A stretch of DNA of 64,000 bases from Neorhizobium sp. JUb45 (GCF_004343585.1 NZ_SLYW01000003.1:310001-374000), one strand, 5' to 3'; numbered from the stretch's first letter, positions 34,172-44,529 are shown. Program-made: numbers and translations. Notes: a model not told the origin generated them from the letters alone.

Positions 34172-36274
34172 ATGGATAGCAAGAGAACCGGCCGAACCAA
34201 GCGGCGGACTTTTACACGCCGAGCCAACGCGGTTCTTCTGAGCTGCACCGCAATCATCGCACTGTCGCCCGCGCTCGCGGCTGCGCAGGACGCGGATTCC
34301 GGGTCGGCAACGGTTCTCCAGACCATTACCGTTGAGGGCAATGGCGGCGATGACGATTCCAAGACGATCATCGCCAACCGCACGACCGGTGCCGGCAAGC
34401 TGCCGAGCGAAGTGCTGACGACGCCGGCTTCCGTGTCTGTCGTCACCTCCAAGGAAATTCAGGAACGCGGCGCGACCAGCGTCGAACAGGTCGTTCAATA
34501 TACGGCCGGCGTCTCCACCGACTTTTACGGAACCGACGACCGTTTTGACTATTTCGATATTCGCGGTTTCACACCCTATACCTACCGCGATGGCCTTGGG
34601 ATTGGCAGAACATTCGCCGGCATCAAGGAAGAGCCCTATGCCTACGAACGCATGGAAATCCTTAAAGGTGTCAGCTCTGCCGGCTTTGGCGTGGCTGAAC
34701 CCGGCGGCTCGGTGAACTACGTTACGAAAACACCGAAGAGCGAGCGCTTCGGCGAAGTCTACACGACCGGCGGCTCCTATGCGCACAAGGAAGTCGGCTT
34801 CGACTTCGGTGACAACATCACCGAGGACGATACCCTTTCCTATCGCCTGACGGGAAAGCTGCAGCGCGCCGATGCGGAATACGATTTTTCGCGCGACGAT
34901 GAAAACTTCTTCATGAGCGGCCTGACCTGGCGCCCGACCGATGCGACCAGCCTGACATTCGTCTATGATCATCTGGACAAGAAGGGGGTTCCCGGTAGCG
35001 GCGGTTACCCTCTCTACGGCGAGTTCGACAATTCCGCATTTTTCGGTGAGCCGGATTATTATTTCAACGATGTCAACCGCAACAGCTACAGCCTGATGCT
35101 GGATCATGACTTCGGCAATGGTCTGACCTTCGGTTCCAAGGCACGTTACAGCAGCTCGGTCGTGGATGCCGGCAGCGCATACCTCGATACGGCCAACAGC
35201 GCGACCAATGAGGCAACGCGCTACTTCTACGGCAGCGACAGATCTTTCGATCAATTCATAATCGACGCCAACCTGACGTATGAGGCCAATTTCGAAAACG
35301 TCGATAGCCGTACACTGGTCGGCGCCGAGTACAACAAATACAGCTCGGACAACTATTGGATTTACACATCTGCAGCTCCGATCAACTGGCTGAACCCGGC
35401 CTATAGCGGTGGCCCGGCGGCAGGGACACCGGTCTACCTCACCGCCACCGATCAAAAAACCAAGGCTCTTTACCTTCAGGAAGAGCTGACGTTTTCCGAC
35501 CGGCTGACGGTCAGCCTGGGCATGCGCAACGACTGGCTTGATCTCAGCGAGGACGGACAGTCTGGCAGCTACAGCGAGTTCACGAAACGTATTGGCGTCA
35601 GTTACAAGATCACGCCAGAATTGGCTGCCTTTGCAAGCTATGGCGAATCCGTCGCCCCGCCGGCAACAGGAGCCCAGCCGACAACCGGCAAGCAGTACGA
35701 AGTCGGTATCAAATACAAGCCGGACGCTTTCCCTGCCCTGTTCACCGCGTCAGTCTACGACCTTTCCAAGGGTAACATCACCGTAGATGACGGCGTCATC
35801 TATGTTCCCGCAACCGTGGACAAGGTACGGCACCGCGGCATCGAACTGGAGGCCAAGGCAGAGGTCACCAACAATATCAGCCTGATTGCCGCCTATACCT
35901 ATATCAATTCCAAAATCGAGGAACCCGGCGGACTTTATGACGGTCATCGACTGATGCGCGTTCCGGAACATCTCGCATCTGTCTGGGGCACCTACACGCT
36001 CGAAGGAAATGACAAACGCGGCGACATGACATTCGGGCTGGGCGCCAGATATACGGGTGAGTATTTCACGAATATCCAGAACACCGCGTATGGCGAGGAA
36101 GCCATCCTGTTCGATGCTGCCTTCACCTACAAGATCCAGCCGAACACAACGTTCCAGCTGAATGTCAGCAATCTGTTCGACGAGAAGCACATTGCACAGC
36201 GGGACGATGATAAAGGCGTGAAGTTCTACAATGCCGGCAGGACCATCATGGCGACGCTTCGCCAGAGCTGGTAA
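34172..36274 (+). CDS. TonB-dependent siderophore receptor (FhuA/FoxA-like)
   Basis: A 700-residue outer-membrane receptor. After a basic region and signal peptide (ending ALAAAQ), a TonB-box-like segment is seen (LQTITVEG), then the plug domain (residues about 65-185: TTPASVSVVTSKEIQERGAT, FDIRGFTPYTYRDGL, YERMEILKGVSSAGFGVAEP, GGSVNYVTKTP) and a 22-strand barrel ending in the usual terminal aromatic (ATLRQSW). The sequence fits the TonB siderophore receptor subfamily for hydroxamates. It is preceded by a candidate RirA box and followed by a strong terminator, so it is probably monocistronic and iron repressed. The AraC gene downstream is a likely second regulator. Confidence 0.93.
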   Translation: MDSKRTGRTKRRTFTRRANAVLLSCTAIIALSPALAAAQDADSGSATVLQTITVEGNGGDDDSKTIIANRTTGAGKLPSEVLTTPASVSVVTSKEIQERGATSVEQVVQYTAGVSTDFYGTDDRFDYFDIRGFTPYTYRDGLGIGRTFAGIKEEPYAYERMEILKGVSSAGFGVAEPGGSVNYVTKTPKSERFGEVYTTGGSYAHKEVGFDFGDNITEDDTLSYRLTGKLQRADAEYDFSRDDENFFMSGLTWRPTDATSLTFVYDHLDKKGVPGSGGYPLYGEFDNSAFFGEPDYYFNDVNRNSYSLMLDHDFGNGLTFGSKARYSSSVVDAGSAYLDTANSATNEATRYFYGSDRSFDQFIIDANLTYEANFENVDSRTLVGAEYNKYSSDNYWIYTSAAPINWLNPAYSGGPAAGTPVYLTATDQKTKALYLQEELTFSDRLTVSLGMRNDWLDLSEDGQSGSYSEFTKRIGVSYKITPELAAFASYGESVAPPATGAQPTTGKQYEVGIKYKPDAFPALFTASVYDLSKGNITVDDGVIYVPATVDKVRHRGIELEAKAEVTNNISLIAAYTYINSKIEEPGGLYDGHRLMRVPEHLASVWGTYTLEGNDKRGDMTFGLGARYTGEYFTNIQNTAYGEEAILFDAAFTYKIQPNTTFQLNVSNLFDEKHIAQRDDDKGVKFYNAGRTIMATLRQSW

Positions 36275-36281
36275 CAATCAC

Positions 36282-36312
36282 AACCCCGCCCGGAAATCCG
36301 GGCGGGGTTTTT
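36282..36312 (+). terminator. Strong rho-independent terminator after the TonB receptor
   Basis: A 13 bp perfect stem (AACCCCGCCCGGA with its complement, 36282-36294 and 36297-36309), a two-base loop and a T-run (36308-36312) lie 7 bp after the stop codon. Confidence 0.9.
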
Positions 36313-36935
36313 CCGCAAGATTTCGCCCTGAAGTTGGACGGCTTGGGAAAAGGGCAGACTGAGCCCTTGGCGATCTTCAGATTTTCAAAAAACACCCGCC
36401 AATCTGCGGGTTATGCGGTCGGGACACGGTTTGTGCCTCTGACTTAGGTTTATATATGACACGCGCCGTGCCCCGTTTCGGCGGTTTTTGCCCGCGACTT
36501 CGGTTGCTCTGCAAAAGCCATCCCGATGATTAAAGCGGTTCAGGAACCGCTCTCGCCACCGACCGGCAATCATGTGTGCCGCATAGGCACGCCCGGCGCG
36601 CTCTTTCGGGCTTCAGAAGCCAGACGAGGTTTGACGCCCTCAACACCTCCCCCGTGTCGCCGGAGGTGAACCAGTTTCCGCGAACCCCGGAATTGAGAAC
36701 TTACGTCGTTTCCTCAACCCCAGCGCCGGCGCCAACTCGCCGGGACGCCTCCCGTATCAGCGATGGAACAGGATCAGTGTAGGCACGGGTTTTGAGGGTG
36801 TGGATGAAGTCGGGATCTACTTTTTCAAGCGCTTGAATAAGCTCGAATAAAACTTCAATGAAATGTGGCAATTGGGGTAAACTGCTCGATTTGCGACACC
36901 AATGTCGCAGCTGGCAGGACGAGACGACAACGCCC
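36313..36935. other. 620 bp mostly non-coding stretch, possible gene remnant
   Basis: No recognised gene lies between the receptor terminator and the AraC gene. On the minus strand, 36701-36871 holds an open frame of 56 codons (TTG start, no ribosome site) whose peptide LIQALEKVDPDFIHTLKTRA looks protein-like and uses TTA, ATA and GTA codons that are rare in the neighbours. It may be a decayed fragment of an acquired gene. Confidence 0.35.
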
Positions 36936-37850
36936 CTACCGCGCCCTTTGCAAACGCCGCCACGATGCCGGCGTATCGCCGACCACCTGCTTGAATGTCT
37001 TGGTGAGATGCGCCTGATCGGTAAATCCGAGTTTTGCCGCCACATCCGTCACGGTCATGTCGCTTTCCAGCATGATCCGTTGCGCCAGTTCGACGCGGCG
37101 GCCCAGCTGCCATTGCAATGGTGTCTGACCGGTCGTGTTCTTGAACACCTTGTTGAACCAGCTTTCGGACAGACCGACCGTCATTGCCATTTCCGCAACC
37201 GTCAGCTTCAGTCCGCCTTCCATTGCCGCGCGCGCGACCAGCTTGGCCATCTGCGCCTGCGAAAGCCTGTGGTTCCAGCCGTCGCCTTCATCGACCGGGA
37301 TATCGAGAAGACCGGTGACGAGACTGCCGACAAGGCTTTCGGCATAGACCGGGTGTTTGCTGGGATTTTCGACTTCCGCCACCAGCAAGCCGGCCAGTAT
37401 TTCTATATCGCCGATATCCTGCGTCTCTACAGGCCTCGTCAATGCCGTTCTGGCCGCGGAGGTGCCAAGCGACGGCGCCAGGAATTTCAAAAGCCGGTCA
37501 CGATGAATGTGCACATCCACATGCGAAAAACGATGATCGGCGCAGGCGGATGTCCACATCGGAACACCGGCCGGCACATAGATCGCCCGTGTCATGGAGC
37601 GGAAATGCCGCACCGCCCCTTCGCCGTGGTTCGACATGCGGAACTGCGCCGAAATGTCGTTGAAGAAAATCATCACCCTCGGATCGGGTGACACATAATA
37701 ACCCTTCGCGCCGACCTTGCAGCTTGCCTGCCAGAAAACGCCAACCGCGCCATCGAGGCAGCGCCATTTGACCGGTGCTGTCGGCGTGATGCCTTCCGTA
37801 TAGGCAGTCATGGATGGGATGTAGCTCACTCGATACCCGATGATAAACAT
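36936..37850 (-). CDS. AraC-family transcriptional regulator
   Basis: A 304-residue regulator. The C-terminal 100 residues are the AraC double helix-turn-helix (LTVAEMAMTVGLSESWFNKVFKN and MTVTDVAAKLGFTDQAHLTKTFKQ, followed by GDTPASWRR). The N-terminal 180 residues form a sensing domain with cupin-like features (FSHVDVHIHRDRLLKFLAP). The start is uncertain: 37850 and 37811 are both possible and neither has a good ribosome site. AraC proteins next to TonB receptors often sense the ferric siderophore and activate uptake; the matched boxes at 33984 and 37874 support shared control. A role unrelated to iron cannot be ruled out. Confidence 0.82.
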   Translation of the reverse strand: MFIIGYRVSYIPSMTAYTEGITPTAPVKWRCLDGAVGVFWQASCKVGAKGYYVSPDPRVMIFFNDISAQFRMSNHGEGAVRHFRSMTRAIYVPAGVPMWTSACADHRFSHVDVHIHRDRLLKFLAPSLGTSAARTALTRPVETQDIGDIEILAGLLVAEVENPSKHPVYAESLVGSLVTGLLDIPVDEGDGWNHRLSQAQMAKLVARAAMEGGLKLTVAEMAMTVGLSESWFNKVFKNTTGQTPLQWQLGRRVELAQRIMLESDMTVTDVAAKLGFTDQAHLTKTFKQVVGDTPASWRRLQRAR

Positions 37851-37873
37851 GGCGGGGCAAACGCCTCAAAAGA

Positions 37874-37888
37874 TGAGCACAGCTATCA
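37874..37888. promoter_or_regulatory. TGA-N9-TCA box upstream of the AraC gene
   Basis: TGAGCACAGCTATCA lies 24 bp upstream of the first possible AraC start. It fits the TGA-N9-TCA pattern and shares TGAGC-N6-ATCA with the box before the TonB receptor (read on the opposite strand). It could be bound by RirA or by the AraC protein itself. Confidence 0.4.
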
Positions 37889-37926
37889 TGTATGACAAGG
37901 TCAGGCAATCGGCCGCCTTTAGTCGA

Positions 37927-38623
37927 TCAATGCAGGCCGCCGACGCCGAGCAGCCGATCGACCGTTTCCTGATCGGCAGAAAGTGCCTGCGGCGTGCCCG
38001 TCCAGGCTATGCGGCCGCGCTCCATGATCATCACGCGATCGGCGAATTCCAGCGCGCTCTGGATGCGCTGTTCGACAAGAAGAATGGTGGTTTCGCCGGA
38101 TTGTGCCAGAAGCGAAAAGGCCGCCATCAGTTCCTCGCAGATGACCGGCGCCAGACCCTCCAGCGGTTCATCGAGCAGCAGCACGCTCGGCTGGCCAAGA
38201 ATGGTGCGGGCCGTCGATAGCATCTGCTGTTCGCCGCCGGAGAGTTGACTGCCGAGATTGCCGCGCCGCTCTTTCAGCCGCGGGAACATGGCGTAGGCTT
38301 CCTCGACGGCTGATTTCGGGCGGTTCTTCAGGCCGACGAACAGGTTTTCCTCGACTGTCAGGCTCGGAAACACGTCGCGAGTCTGCGGCACATATCCGAG
38401 GCCGGACAGTGCGCGGGCGGCACTGGGCTGAGCGGAGATGTCAGTGCCGCCAAGACGGATTTCGCCGCCGTAACGCCGCGTCTGGCCGGCGATGGTGGCG
38501 AACAGGCTGGTCTTGCCCATGCCGTTGCGGCCGAGCACGGCCAGACGCTCGCCGGCCGGTACGGAAAACGAGATGTCCTCGATTACGCGCGTCGGACCGT
38601 AACCGGCCGACAGTTTTATCACC

Positions 38624-38649
<26 letters not shown>
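37927..38649 (-). CDS. LivF-type ABC transporter ATP-binding protein
   Basis: A 240-residue ATPase of the branched-chain-amino-acid (HAAT) family, LivF group. Walker A GRNGMGKTS, Q-loop region, signature LSGGEQQMLSTART, Walker B VLLLDEPLEGLAP and H-loop LLVEQRIQ are intact. The start at 38649 has GGGGAG two bases upstream of the ATG and overlaps the livG-type gene by 26 bp. It is last in a five-gene Liv-type set beside the pca genes. By comparison with the S. meliloti pcaMNVWX protocatechuate importer, an aromatic-acid substrate is likely (inference). Confidence 0.88.
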
Positions 38650-39381
<732 letters not shown>

Positions 39382-39385
<4 letters not shown>

Positions 39386-40374
39386 CTTTCACCTCCACGG
39401 CGGCGCGACAGGAAGGCGGCGGCCGAGCCGTACAGCCCTTTTGGCGCGAACAGCACCACGACGATCAAAAGCGCGCCGACGATGGTGAGCCAATGGAACG
39501 GATTGGCGGCGGAAACCACATCCTCGAACCACATGAAGGAGACGGTGCCGACCATGGCGCCGTAAAGAGACCCGGTGCCGCCGAGCACCAACATGACAAG
39601 CGCTTCCGCCGAAAGCGTAAACGACAGGCTGTCGAGCCCGACGACCTGGGTGGAGATGGCATTGAGCGCACCGCCGACGCCGGCGACCGCACCGGATATC
39701 ACGTACATGCGCAGCATCACCGAATGGACCGACGCGCCCATGGCGGCAACACGCACCGGATCCTCCCGCACGCCACGCGCCAGCATGCCGAAGGGTGATT
39801 GCACGAGGATACGCAAAGACACGAACACGATCAGTAGCAGGACGATTCCATAAATATAAGCGGTGCGGCCCCAGAGATCGAATTCGAACAGGCCAAGCAA
39901 TGCATCCGTGGTGATGCCGGAGAGACCGTCGCTGCCGCCGGTCCAGCTTGATGCCTTGTTGGCGACCTCGTGGAACAGGTGGACGACGGCGATGGACAGA
40001 ACCAGTTGCGGCAGGCCGTGGGCGCGCAGGATGACGATGCCGGAAACGAGGCCCGCCAGGGCACCGGCGACAGCGCCGATCAGCGTCATGGTCAGCGGCT
40101 CGGTGATGCCGAAATGCGCCGAGACGATGCCGGCGCCATAAGCCCCTGCCCCGAACAGCGCCGCATGGCCGAGCGTGGCGACGCCGCAATAACCGGTGAC
40201 GAGATCGATCGACAGGACCAGCAGCATGGTGGCGACGATGCGGGTGAGCAGCGCCAGATTGTTGGGAAACAGGAAATAGCCGATGACGCTGGCGGCGATG
40301 ATGACGGCAATGCCGATCAGCGTTCCAAGTGGCCGGCGGCGTGTGGGAAGAGTGCTATCCATCAGAACTGCCAT
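39382..40374 (-). CDS. LivM-type ABC transporter permease
   Basis: A 330-residue inner-membrane permease of the HAAT family with about 9-10 membrane helices. It has the LivM-type features VTGYCGVATLGHAALFGAGAYG near residue 60 and a cytoplasmic loop PFGMLARGVREDPVRVAAMG that contacts the ATPases. It shares one base with the LivH-type gene upstream (40374) and overlaps livG-type by 4 bp, so the four genes form one transcription unit. It works with the LivH-type subunit. Confidence 0.88.
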
Positions 40375-41237
40375 TACTTGAACCGCCCTGCCAGACCGCG
40401 CGGGAAGAGGGTGACGATGACGATCACCGCGAGATAGAAAAAGAACTCGCCATATTCCGGAGCGAGGTAACGCCCGGTCGTGTCGATGGCGCCGAGCAGC
40501 AGACAGGCGATCAGAGCGCCCGGAATGGAGCCGGCGCCGCCGATCGATACGGCGACCAGAAACGTCACCATGTAGCGCAGCGCATAATAGGGTTCGACCG
40601 GCAGAAGCTCGGCTCCGACGATGCCCCCGAAAGCGGCAAGACCGACGGCAACTGCAAAGCTGACGGCATAGACCAGTTGCGTTCGCACACCGAGTGCCGC
40701 GGCCATGGGCGCGTTATCTACGGCGGCGCGCAGGCGGATGCCGAAGGCGGTGCGTTCGATCAGGAACCACAGACCACCGGCGACGATGAGGCCGCAGACG
40801 ATGGCGAAGATACGGTGGGTGGCGATGGCGCGGAAACCGAGATCGATCGAGCCACTCAGGGTTTCTGGCAGCGGAATGGTTTTCAGCGTCGGGCCAAAAG
40901 CATAGTTGGCGAGACCGATGACGCAGAAGGTGATGCCGATGGTCATCAGCACCTGCGTCAGTTCCGGCGCGCCGTAGATGCGGCGGTAGAGCAGGCGTTC
41001 GATCGGCACGGCGATGATGGCGGTGGCGACAACGGCGATCAGGATGGCGGGGGCATAACCGAGGCCGAGGTCACGCGTGGCGTAGGAGGCGAGATAACCG
41101 CCGATCATGGCGAATGCCCCATGGGCAAGGTTGACGACCCGCATCAGGCCCATCGTTACCGACAGACCGATCGAGATCACGAACAGCACCATGCCATAGG
41201 CAAGCGCGTCGATGGCTATGCTCAGAACAGTCTGCAT
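40374..41237 (-). CDS. LivH-type ABC transporter permease
   Basis: A 287-residue inner-membrane permease of the HAAT family, LivH group: GLSVTMGLMRVVNLAHGAFAMIGG near the N-terminus (the conserved NLAHG motif), the EAA-like loop RTAFGIRLRAAVDNAPMAAALG, and about 8 membrane helices. It is separated from the upstream binding-protein gene by about 280 bp holding a palindromic element. That spacing may reduce expression of permeases relative to the binding protein. Confidence 0.9.
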   Translation of the reverse strand: MQTVLSIAIDALAYGMVLFVISIGLSVTMGLMRVVNLAHGAFAMIGGYLASYATRDLGLGYAPAILIAVVATAIIAVPIERLLYRRIYGAPELTQVLMTIGITFCVIGLANYAFGPTLKTIPLPETLSGSIDLGFRAIATHRIFAIVCGLIVAGGLWFLIERTAFGIRLRAAVDNAPMAAALGVRTQLVYAVSFAVAVGLAAFGGIVGAELLPVEPYYALRYMVTFLVAVSIGGAGSIPGALIACLLLGAIDTTGRYLAPEYGEFFFYLAVIVIVTLFPRGLAGRFK

Positions 41238-41516
41238 GCGTGGTTATGGATCCTTGTCGTGTGGTCTTTTCTCATATGGCAACTCTTGAGGTTGGCTTGC
41301 GTCATTGGACAAGACCCCGCCCCAAACCCCTCCCCACAAGGGGGAGGGGCTTAACCCAGCCGCTCCGCCGAGGTCCGATCGAGGCAAGTGGGTGCCGCTG
41401 GTTTTCTCCCCCCTTGTGGGGGAGATGGCCGGCAGGCCATAGGGGGACTGGCTTCATATAAAAACCCTGTCGCAAGCGAGGTAGCGTGCTGAGCAGGCTA
41501 CCTCACCACGAAAACC
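41238..41516. repeat. Palindromic intergenic element inside the Liv-type operon
   Basis: This gap contains three hairpins: CCCCTCCCC/GGGGAGGGG (41327-41349), CTCCCCC/GGGGGAG (41406-41424), and ATGGCC-GGCA-GGCCAT (41425-41440). They resemble the G+C hairpins of the mosaic element at 29630-29804. It lies between the binding-protein stop and the first permease gene. No gene is seen in it. Confidence 0.7.
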
Positions 41517-42689
41517 CTACTTTGCGGCCGCCAGACCCGGATCACCCTGACGCTCAAACGTCTTGATTTCCTTGTTGAAGTATTTCCCCTCCGCCCCCTT
41601 CGTCACTTCACGCAGATAGATGTTCTGGGTGATGTGACGGCTTTCGGCATCGATCGACACCGGGCCGCGCGGACTGGTCCACGACAGGCCCTTGACCGCA
41701 TCGACAGCCTTCTTGGCATCCTGTTTTCCGCCGGTTGCCTCGATCATCTTGTAGATGACATGCATGCCGTCATAGGCGCCGACAGCAGGGAAGGACAGTT
41801 CTGCCGGATTGCCGATCGCCTTGGAGGCGGCTTCGACAAAGGCCTTGTTTTCCGGTGAGTCGTGGCTGACGGCATAATGGAAGGTCGTCTGCATGCCGGC
41901 GGCAGATTCGCCCAATGCCGGAAGATCGGATTCCTGCGTCAGGTCGCCCGGCGCAAAAATCTTGATTCCGGCGGTTTTTAGGCCGTTCTGGTTATAGGCT
42001 TTCACGAAACCGAGCGTGGTCGGGCCGGACGGCAGGAAGGCAAACACCGCACCTGCACCGGAATCCTTGATACGCTGCATGATCGGCGAAAAGTCGTTGG
42101 TGGAGAGCGGCATGCGGATCGCCTCGACGACCTTGCCGCCGGCCTTTTCAAAACCCGCCTTGAAGGCGTTTTCGGCGTCGACGCCCGGACCATAATCACT
42201 GACCACGGTGATGACCTTGTCGACGCCGGCATCTTTCGCGACCTGCGCAATCGGCGTCGAGGTCTGCCAGGTGGTGAACGACGTGCGCACCACGTATGGG
42301 CTCTTGGTGACGATGGCCGAGGTGGCGGCATTCATCACCACCATCGGCACATTACCCTGCTGCAGGATCGGTGTCGCGGCCATCGCATCCGGCGTGAAAT
42401 AGAAGCCGGCGAGATATTGCACGCCTTCCTTGACGATCAGTTCCTGCGCCAGCGCCTTGGATTGCGCCGGATCGGCCTGCGGCACGTCGCGATAGATGAT
42501 CTCGACATCGTTATCGCCGACCTTGGCACCATTGACCGCCATATAGGCATCGATACCGGCCTTGAAATTTTTGCCCTGCAGCGCGAACGGACCCGAAAAC
42601 GGGCCAACGACGCCAACCTTGATCGTGGCCGCTTGCGCGCTGACGCTGAGTGCCAGCGTGGCAATCGCGGTTGCCAGAAACTTTTTCAT
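41517..42689 (-). CDS. Liv-type substrate-binding protein, probably for protocatechuate or related aromatic acid
   Basis: A 390-residue periplasmic binding protein of the HAAT family. The signal peptide is MKKFLATAIATLALSVSAQA, and the mature protein begins ATIKVGVVGPFSGPFALQGK, the family's N-terminal signature, followed by VPMVVMNAATSAIVTKSPYV and VGAYDGMHVIYKMIEATGGK. The start at 42689 has GGGAGGTAAT directly upstream. It is the first gene of the transporter set and stands beside pcaB; a PcaQ-like half-site lies upstream (42793-42808). In S. meliloti the PcaQ-controlled pcaM product is the equivalent binding protein, so that role is likely but not proven. Confidence 0.85.
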   Translation of the reverse strand: MKKFLATAIATLALSVSAQAATIKVGVVGPFSGPFALQGKNFKAGIDAYMAVNGAKVGDNDVEIIYRDVPQADPAQSKALAQELIVKEGVQYLAGFYFTPDAMAATPILQQGNVPMVVMNAATSAIVTKSPYVVRTSFTTWQTSTPIAQVAKDAGVDKVITVVSDYGPGVDAENAFKAGFEKAGGKVVEAIRMPLSTNDFSPIMQRIKDSGAGAVFAFLPSGPTTLGFVKAYNQNGLKTAGIKIFAPGDLTQESDLPALGESAAGMQTTFHYAVSHDSPENKAFVEAASKAIGNPAELSFPAVGAYDGMHVIYKMIEATGGKQDAKKAVDAVKGLSWTSPRGPVSIDAESRHITQNIYLREVTKGAEGKYFNKEIKTFERQGDPGLAAAK

Positions 42690-42792
42690 ATTACCTCCCT
42701 GATGCGGAAGCCCGATGGGCCTCCTCCTCCGCATTCGAATTGCAGTTTGTCATATGGCGCTGCCAAGTAAAATGAATTGGCCGAGATGACCC

Positions 42793-42808
42793 ATATGCAA
42801 AAGGTTAT
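42793..42808 (-). promoter_or_regulatory. PcaQ-like half-site upstream of the binding-protein gene
   Basis: Read on the minus strand, ATAACC-TTTT-GCATAT matches the left half of the reported PcaQ site ATAACC-N4-GGTTAA exactly and its right half partly. It lies about 104 bp before the binding-protein ATG, a typical LysR activator distance. Confidence 0.4.
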
Positions 42809-42833
42809 GATTCAAGGCAATCGCCGACCGGGT

Positions 42834-43889
42834 CTAATTCCGGCCGAGCGAGCGGATATTGCCGGCCAGTTCGAGTGCCAGCCGAAGAGACGCACCGGTC
42901 GAAACCGCCATCTGCGGCAGGGTCAGCCACTCCAGCGTCCAGGCGGCGCCCGAGCGCTCCTGTTCATGCACAAGCGCCTGATGCATGCCGGAAAGCTGGG
43001 TGGCGTTAAAGCGGGCGAGCGACACCAGAACTTCGGCGGCCACCGGGTTCTGCTTGTGCGCCATCGCCGAAGAAACACCGCCGCCGGCCAGCACGATGTC
43101 ACTGCCCGCTTCGGCCAGAAGGGCGATATCCTGCCCGAATTTTCCGAGGCTTCCGGTTATCAAAGACAGGAGGCTTGCCAGTTCACCCAACCGGTCGCGC
43201 TGGCTCTGCCATTGCGCGTGGTTGCCAAGCCCGAGGTCCTCGGCCAAGGCTTCACGCACGACAACGCCTTCCTCACCCAGACCATCCAGCGTGCCGGCGG
43301 CACCGCCGAACTGCAGCACGAGCGCGACTTCGGCAAAGGCTTCCAGACGAGCACGGTGACGGGCAAGCGGTTCGCACCATGCTCGGATGCGATCCGAAAC
43401 CTTGATCTCGATCGCCGCCTGCATGCGGGTGTGGCCCATCATCACGTGATGGCCAAAACTCTTGTCGAGATCGGCAAAAGCGGCATCCAGCTTTTCCATG
43501 CGGTCTTCCAGCAGAGCGGCCACACCGCGCAGGCGCAACATCAGGCTGGTATCGACCACATCCTGGCTGGTGGCGCCCTTGTGGACATGGCGGCCGACCT
43601 CCGGCCCACAGGCCTCACGCAGCTGCCGGATCAGTTCCGGGACGACCACGCCGTCACGTGCTGTGGCAAGACGCAACTTTTCCATATCGGGTGAAAAGTG
43701 GGCGCAGACCTCGGCGATGCGTTCCGCCGCGCGGACGGGAATGGAGCCTTCCGCGGCTTCGCTGGAGGCCAGCGCCATCTCGAAATCCAGCATCGCCTTG
43801 ATATCGGCATTGGCGGTGAAAAAGGCTGCCGTTTCCTTATCGCCCACAAGGCCGGAGAGAAACGGGTGGTCGAAGGCGGATACGCTCAT
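42834..43889 (-). CDS. pcaB: 3-carboxy-cis,cis-muconate cycloisomerase
   Basis: A 351-residue member of the fumarase/aspartase superfamily. The superfamily signature is present as GGGVSSAMAHKQNPVAAEVL, and GATSQDVVDTSLMLRLRG near residue 100 carries the second conserved region. It converts 3-carboxymuconate to gamma-carboxymuconolactone, the second step of protocatechuate breakdown. At 351 residues it lacks the C-terminal lobe of the about 450-residue pseudomonad enzymes, as is usual in rhizobia. It is the last gene of pcaDCHGB, 21 bp after pcaG. Confidence 0.92.
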   Translation of the reverse strand: MSVSAFDHPFLSGLVGDKETAAFFTANADIKAMLDFEMALASSEAAEGSIPVRAAERIAEVCAHFSPDMEKLRLATARDGVVVPELIRQLREACGPEVGRHVHKGATSQDVVDTSLMLRLRGVAALLEDRMEKLDAAFADLDKSFGHHVMMGHTRMQAAIEIKVSDRIRAWCEPLARHRARLEAFAEVALVLQFGGAAGTLDGLGEEGVVVREALAEDLGLGNHAQWQSQRDRLGELASLLSLITGSLGKFGQDIALLAEAGSDIVLAGGGVSSAMAHKQNPVAAEVLVSLARFNATQLSGMHQALVHEQERSGAAWTLEWLTLPQMAVSTGASLRLALELAGNIRSLGRN

Positions 43890-43910
43890 GAAAACCGATG
43901 CCTTAACTGC

Positions 43911-44528
43911 TCAGATATCGAAGAACACGGTCTCGTCTTCGCCCTGAAGATGAATGTCGAAGGACACCGTGTCACCTTCGCGGCTGCCGATCAAGGTTTT
44001 GACCCGGCTGCAATGTTCCAACCGCATCAGGATCGGGTCCTCAGTATTGGCCTTTTCCTCATCGGAAAAATACATGCGGGTGTGGAGGCCGATATTGATG
44101 CCACGCGCGACGATCCAAAGCGTCACATGCGGCGCCATCAGACGACCGTCGTTGAAGGGCACGCGGCCGGGCTTGATCGTTTCGAAGACAAATTCGCCGG
44201 AGGTCATGTCGGCCGGGCAGCGGCCCCATCCGAGAAAGTTCGGGTCGGCCTTTCCGCGCGTTTCCGACGGGCTGTTGTAGAACCCGTCGCTATCGGCCTG
44301 CCAGATTTCGATCAGCGCATCCTTGAGCGGCGTGCCGGTGCCATCGAGAACGCGGCCGACAATGGTGATGCGGTCGCCACGCGTCTTTTCCGTAACCAGC
44401 GGGCCGGAACCGAGATCGGTTTCATAAACGCCTTCGATGCCGGTAAAATTCGGCGTGCAGCCGATATGGACGTAAGGGCCGGCGGTCTGCGAGGCGGATT
44501 CCTTCAGGTACCCGAGTGGTTGGGCCAT
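43911..44528 (-). CDS. pcaG: Protocatechuate 3,4-dioxygenase alpha subunit
   Basis: A 205-residue subunit of the intradiol dioxygenase family. ASQTAGPYVHIGCTP near the N-terminus, ALIEIWQADSDGFYN and MAPHVTLWIVARGINIGLHTRMYF are typical of the alpha chain, which has the fold but not the iron ligands. It pairs with PcaH to cleave protocatechuate to 3-carboxymuconate. The ATG at 44528 lies one base after the pcaH stop and has GGAGGG upstream, so equal synthesis of both subunits is expected. Confidence 0.93.
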   Translation of the reverse strand: MAQPLGYLKESASQTAGPYVHIGCTPNFTGIEGVYETDLGSGPLVTEKTRGDRITIVGRVLDGTGTPLKDALIEIWQADSDGFYNSPSETRGKADPNFLGWGRCPADMTSGEFVFETIKPGRVPFNDGRLMAPHVTLWIVARGINIGLHTRMYFSDEEKANTEDPILMRLEHCSRVKTLIGSREGDTVSFDIHLQGEDETVFFDI

Positions 44529-44529
44529 A

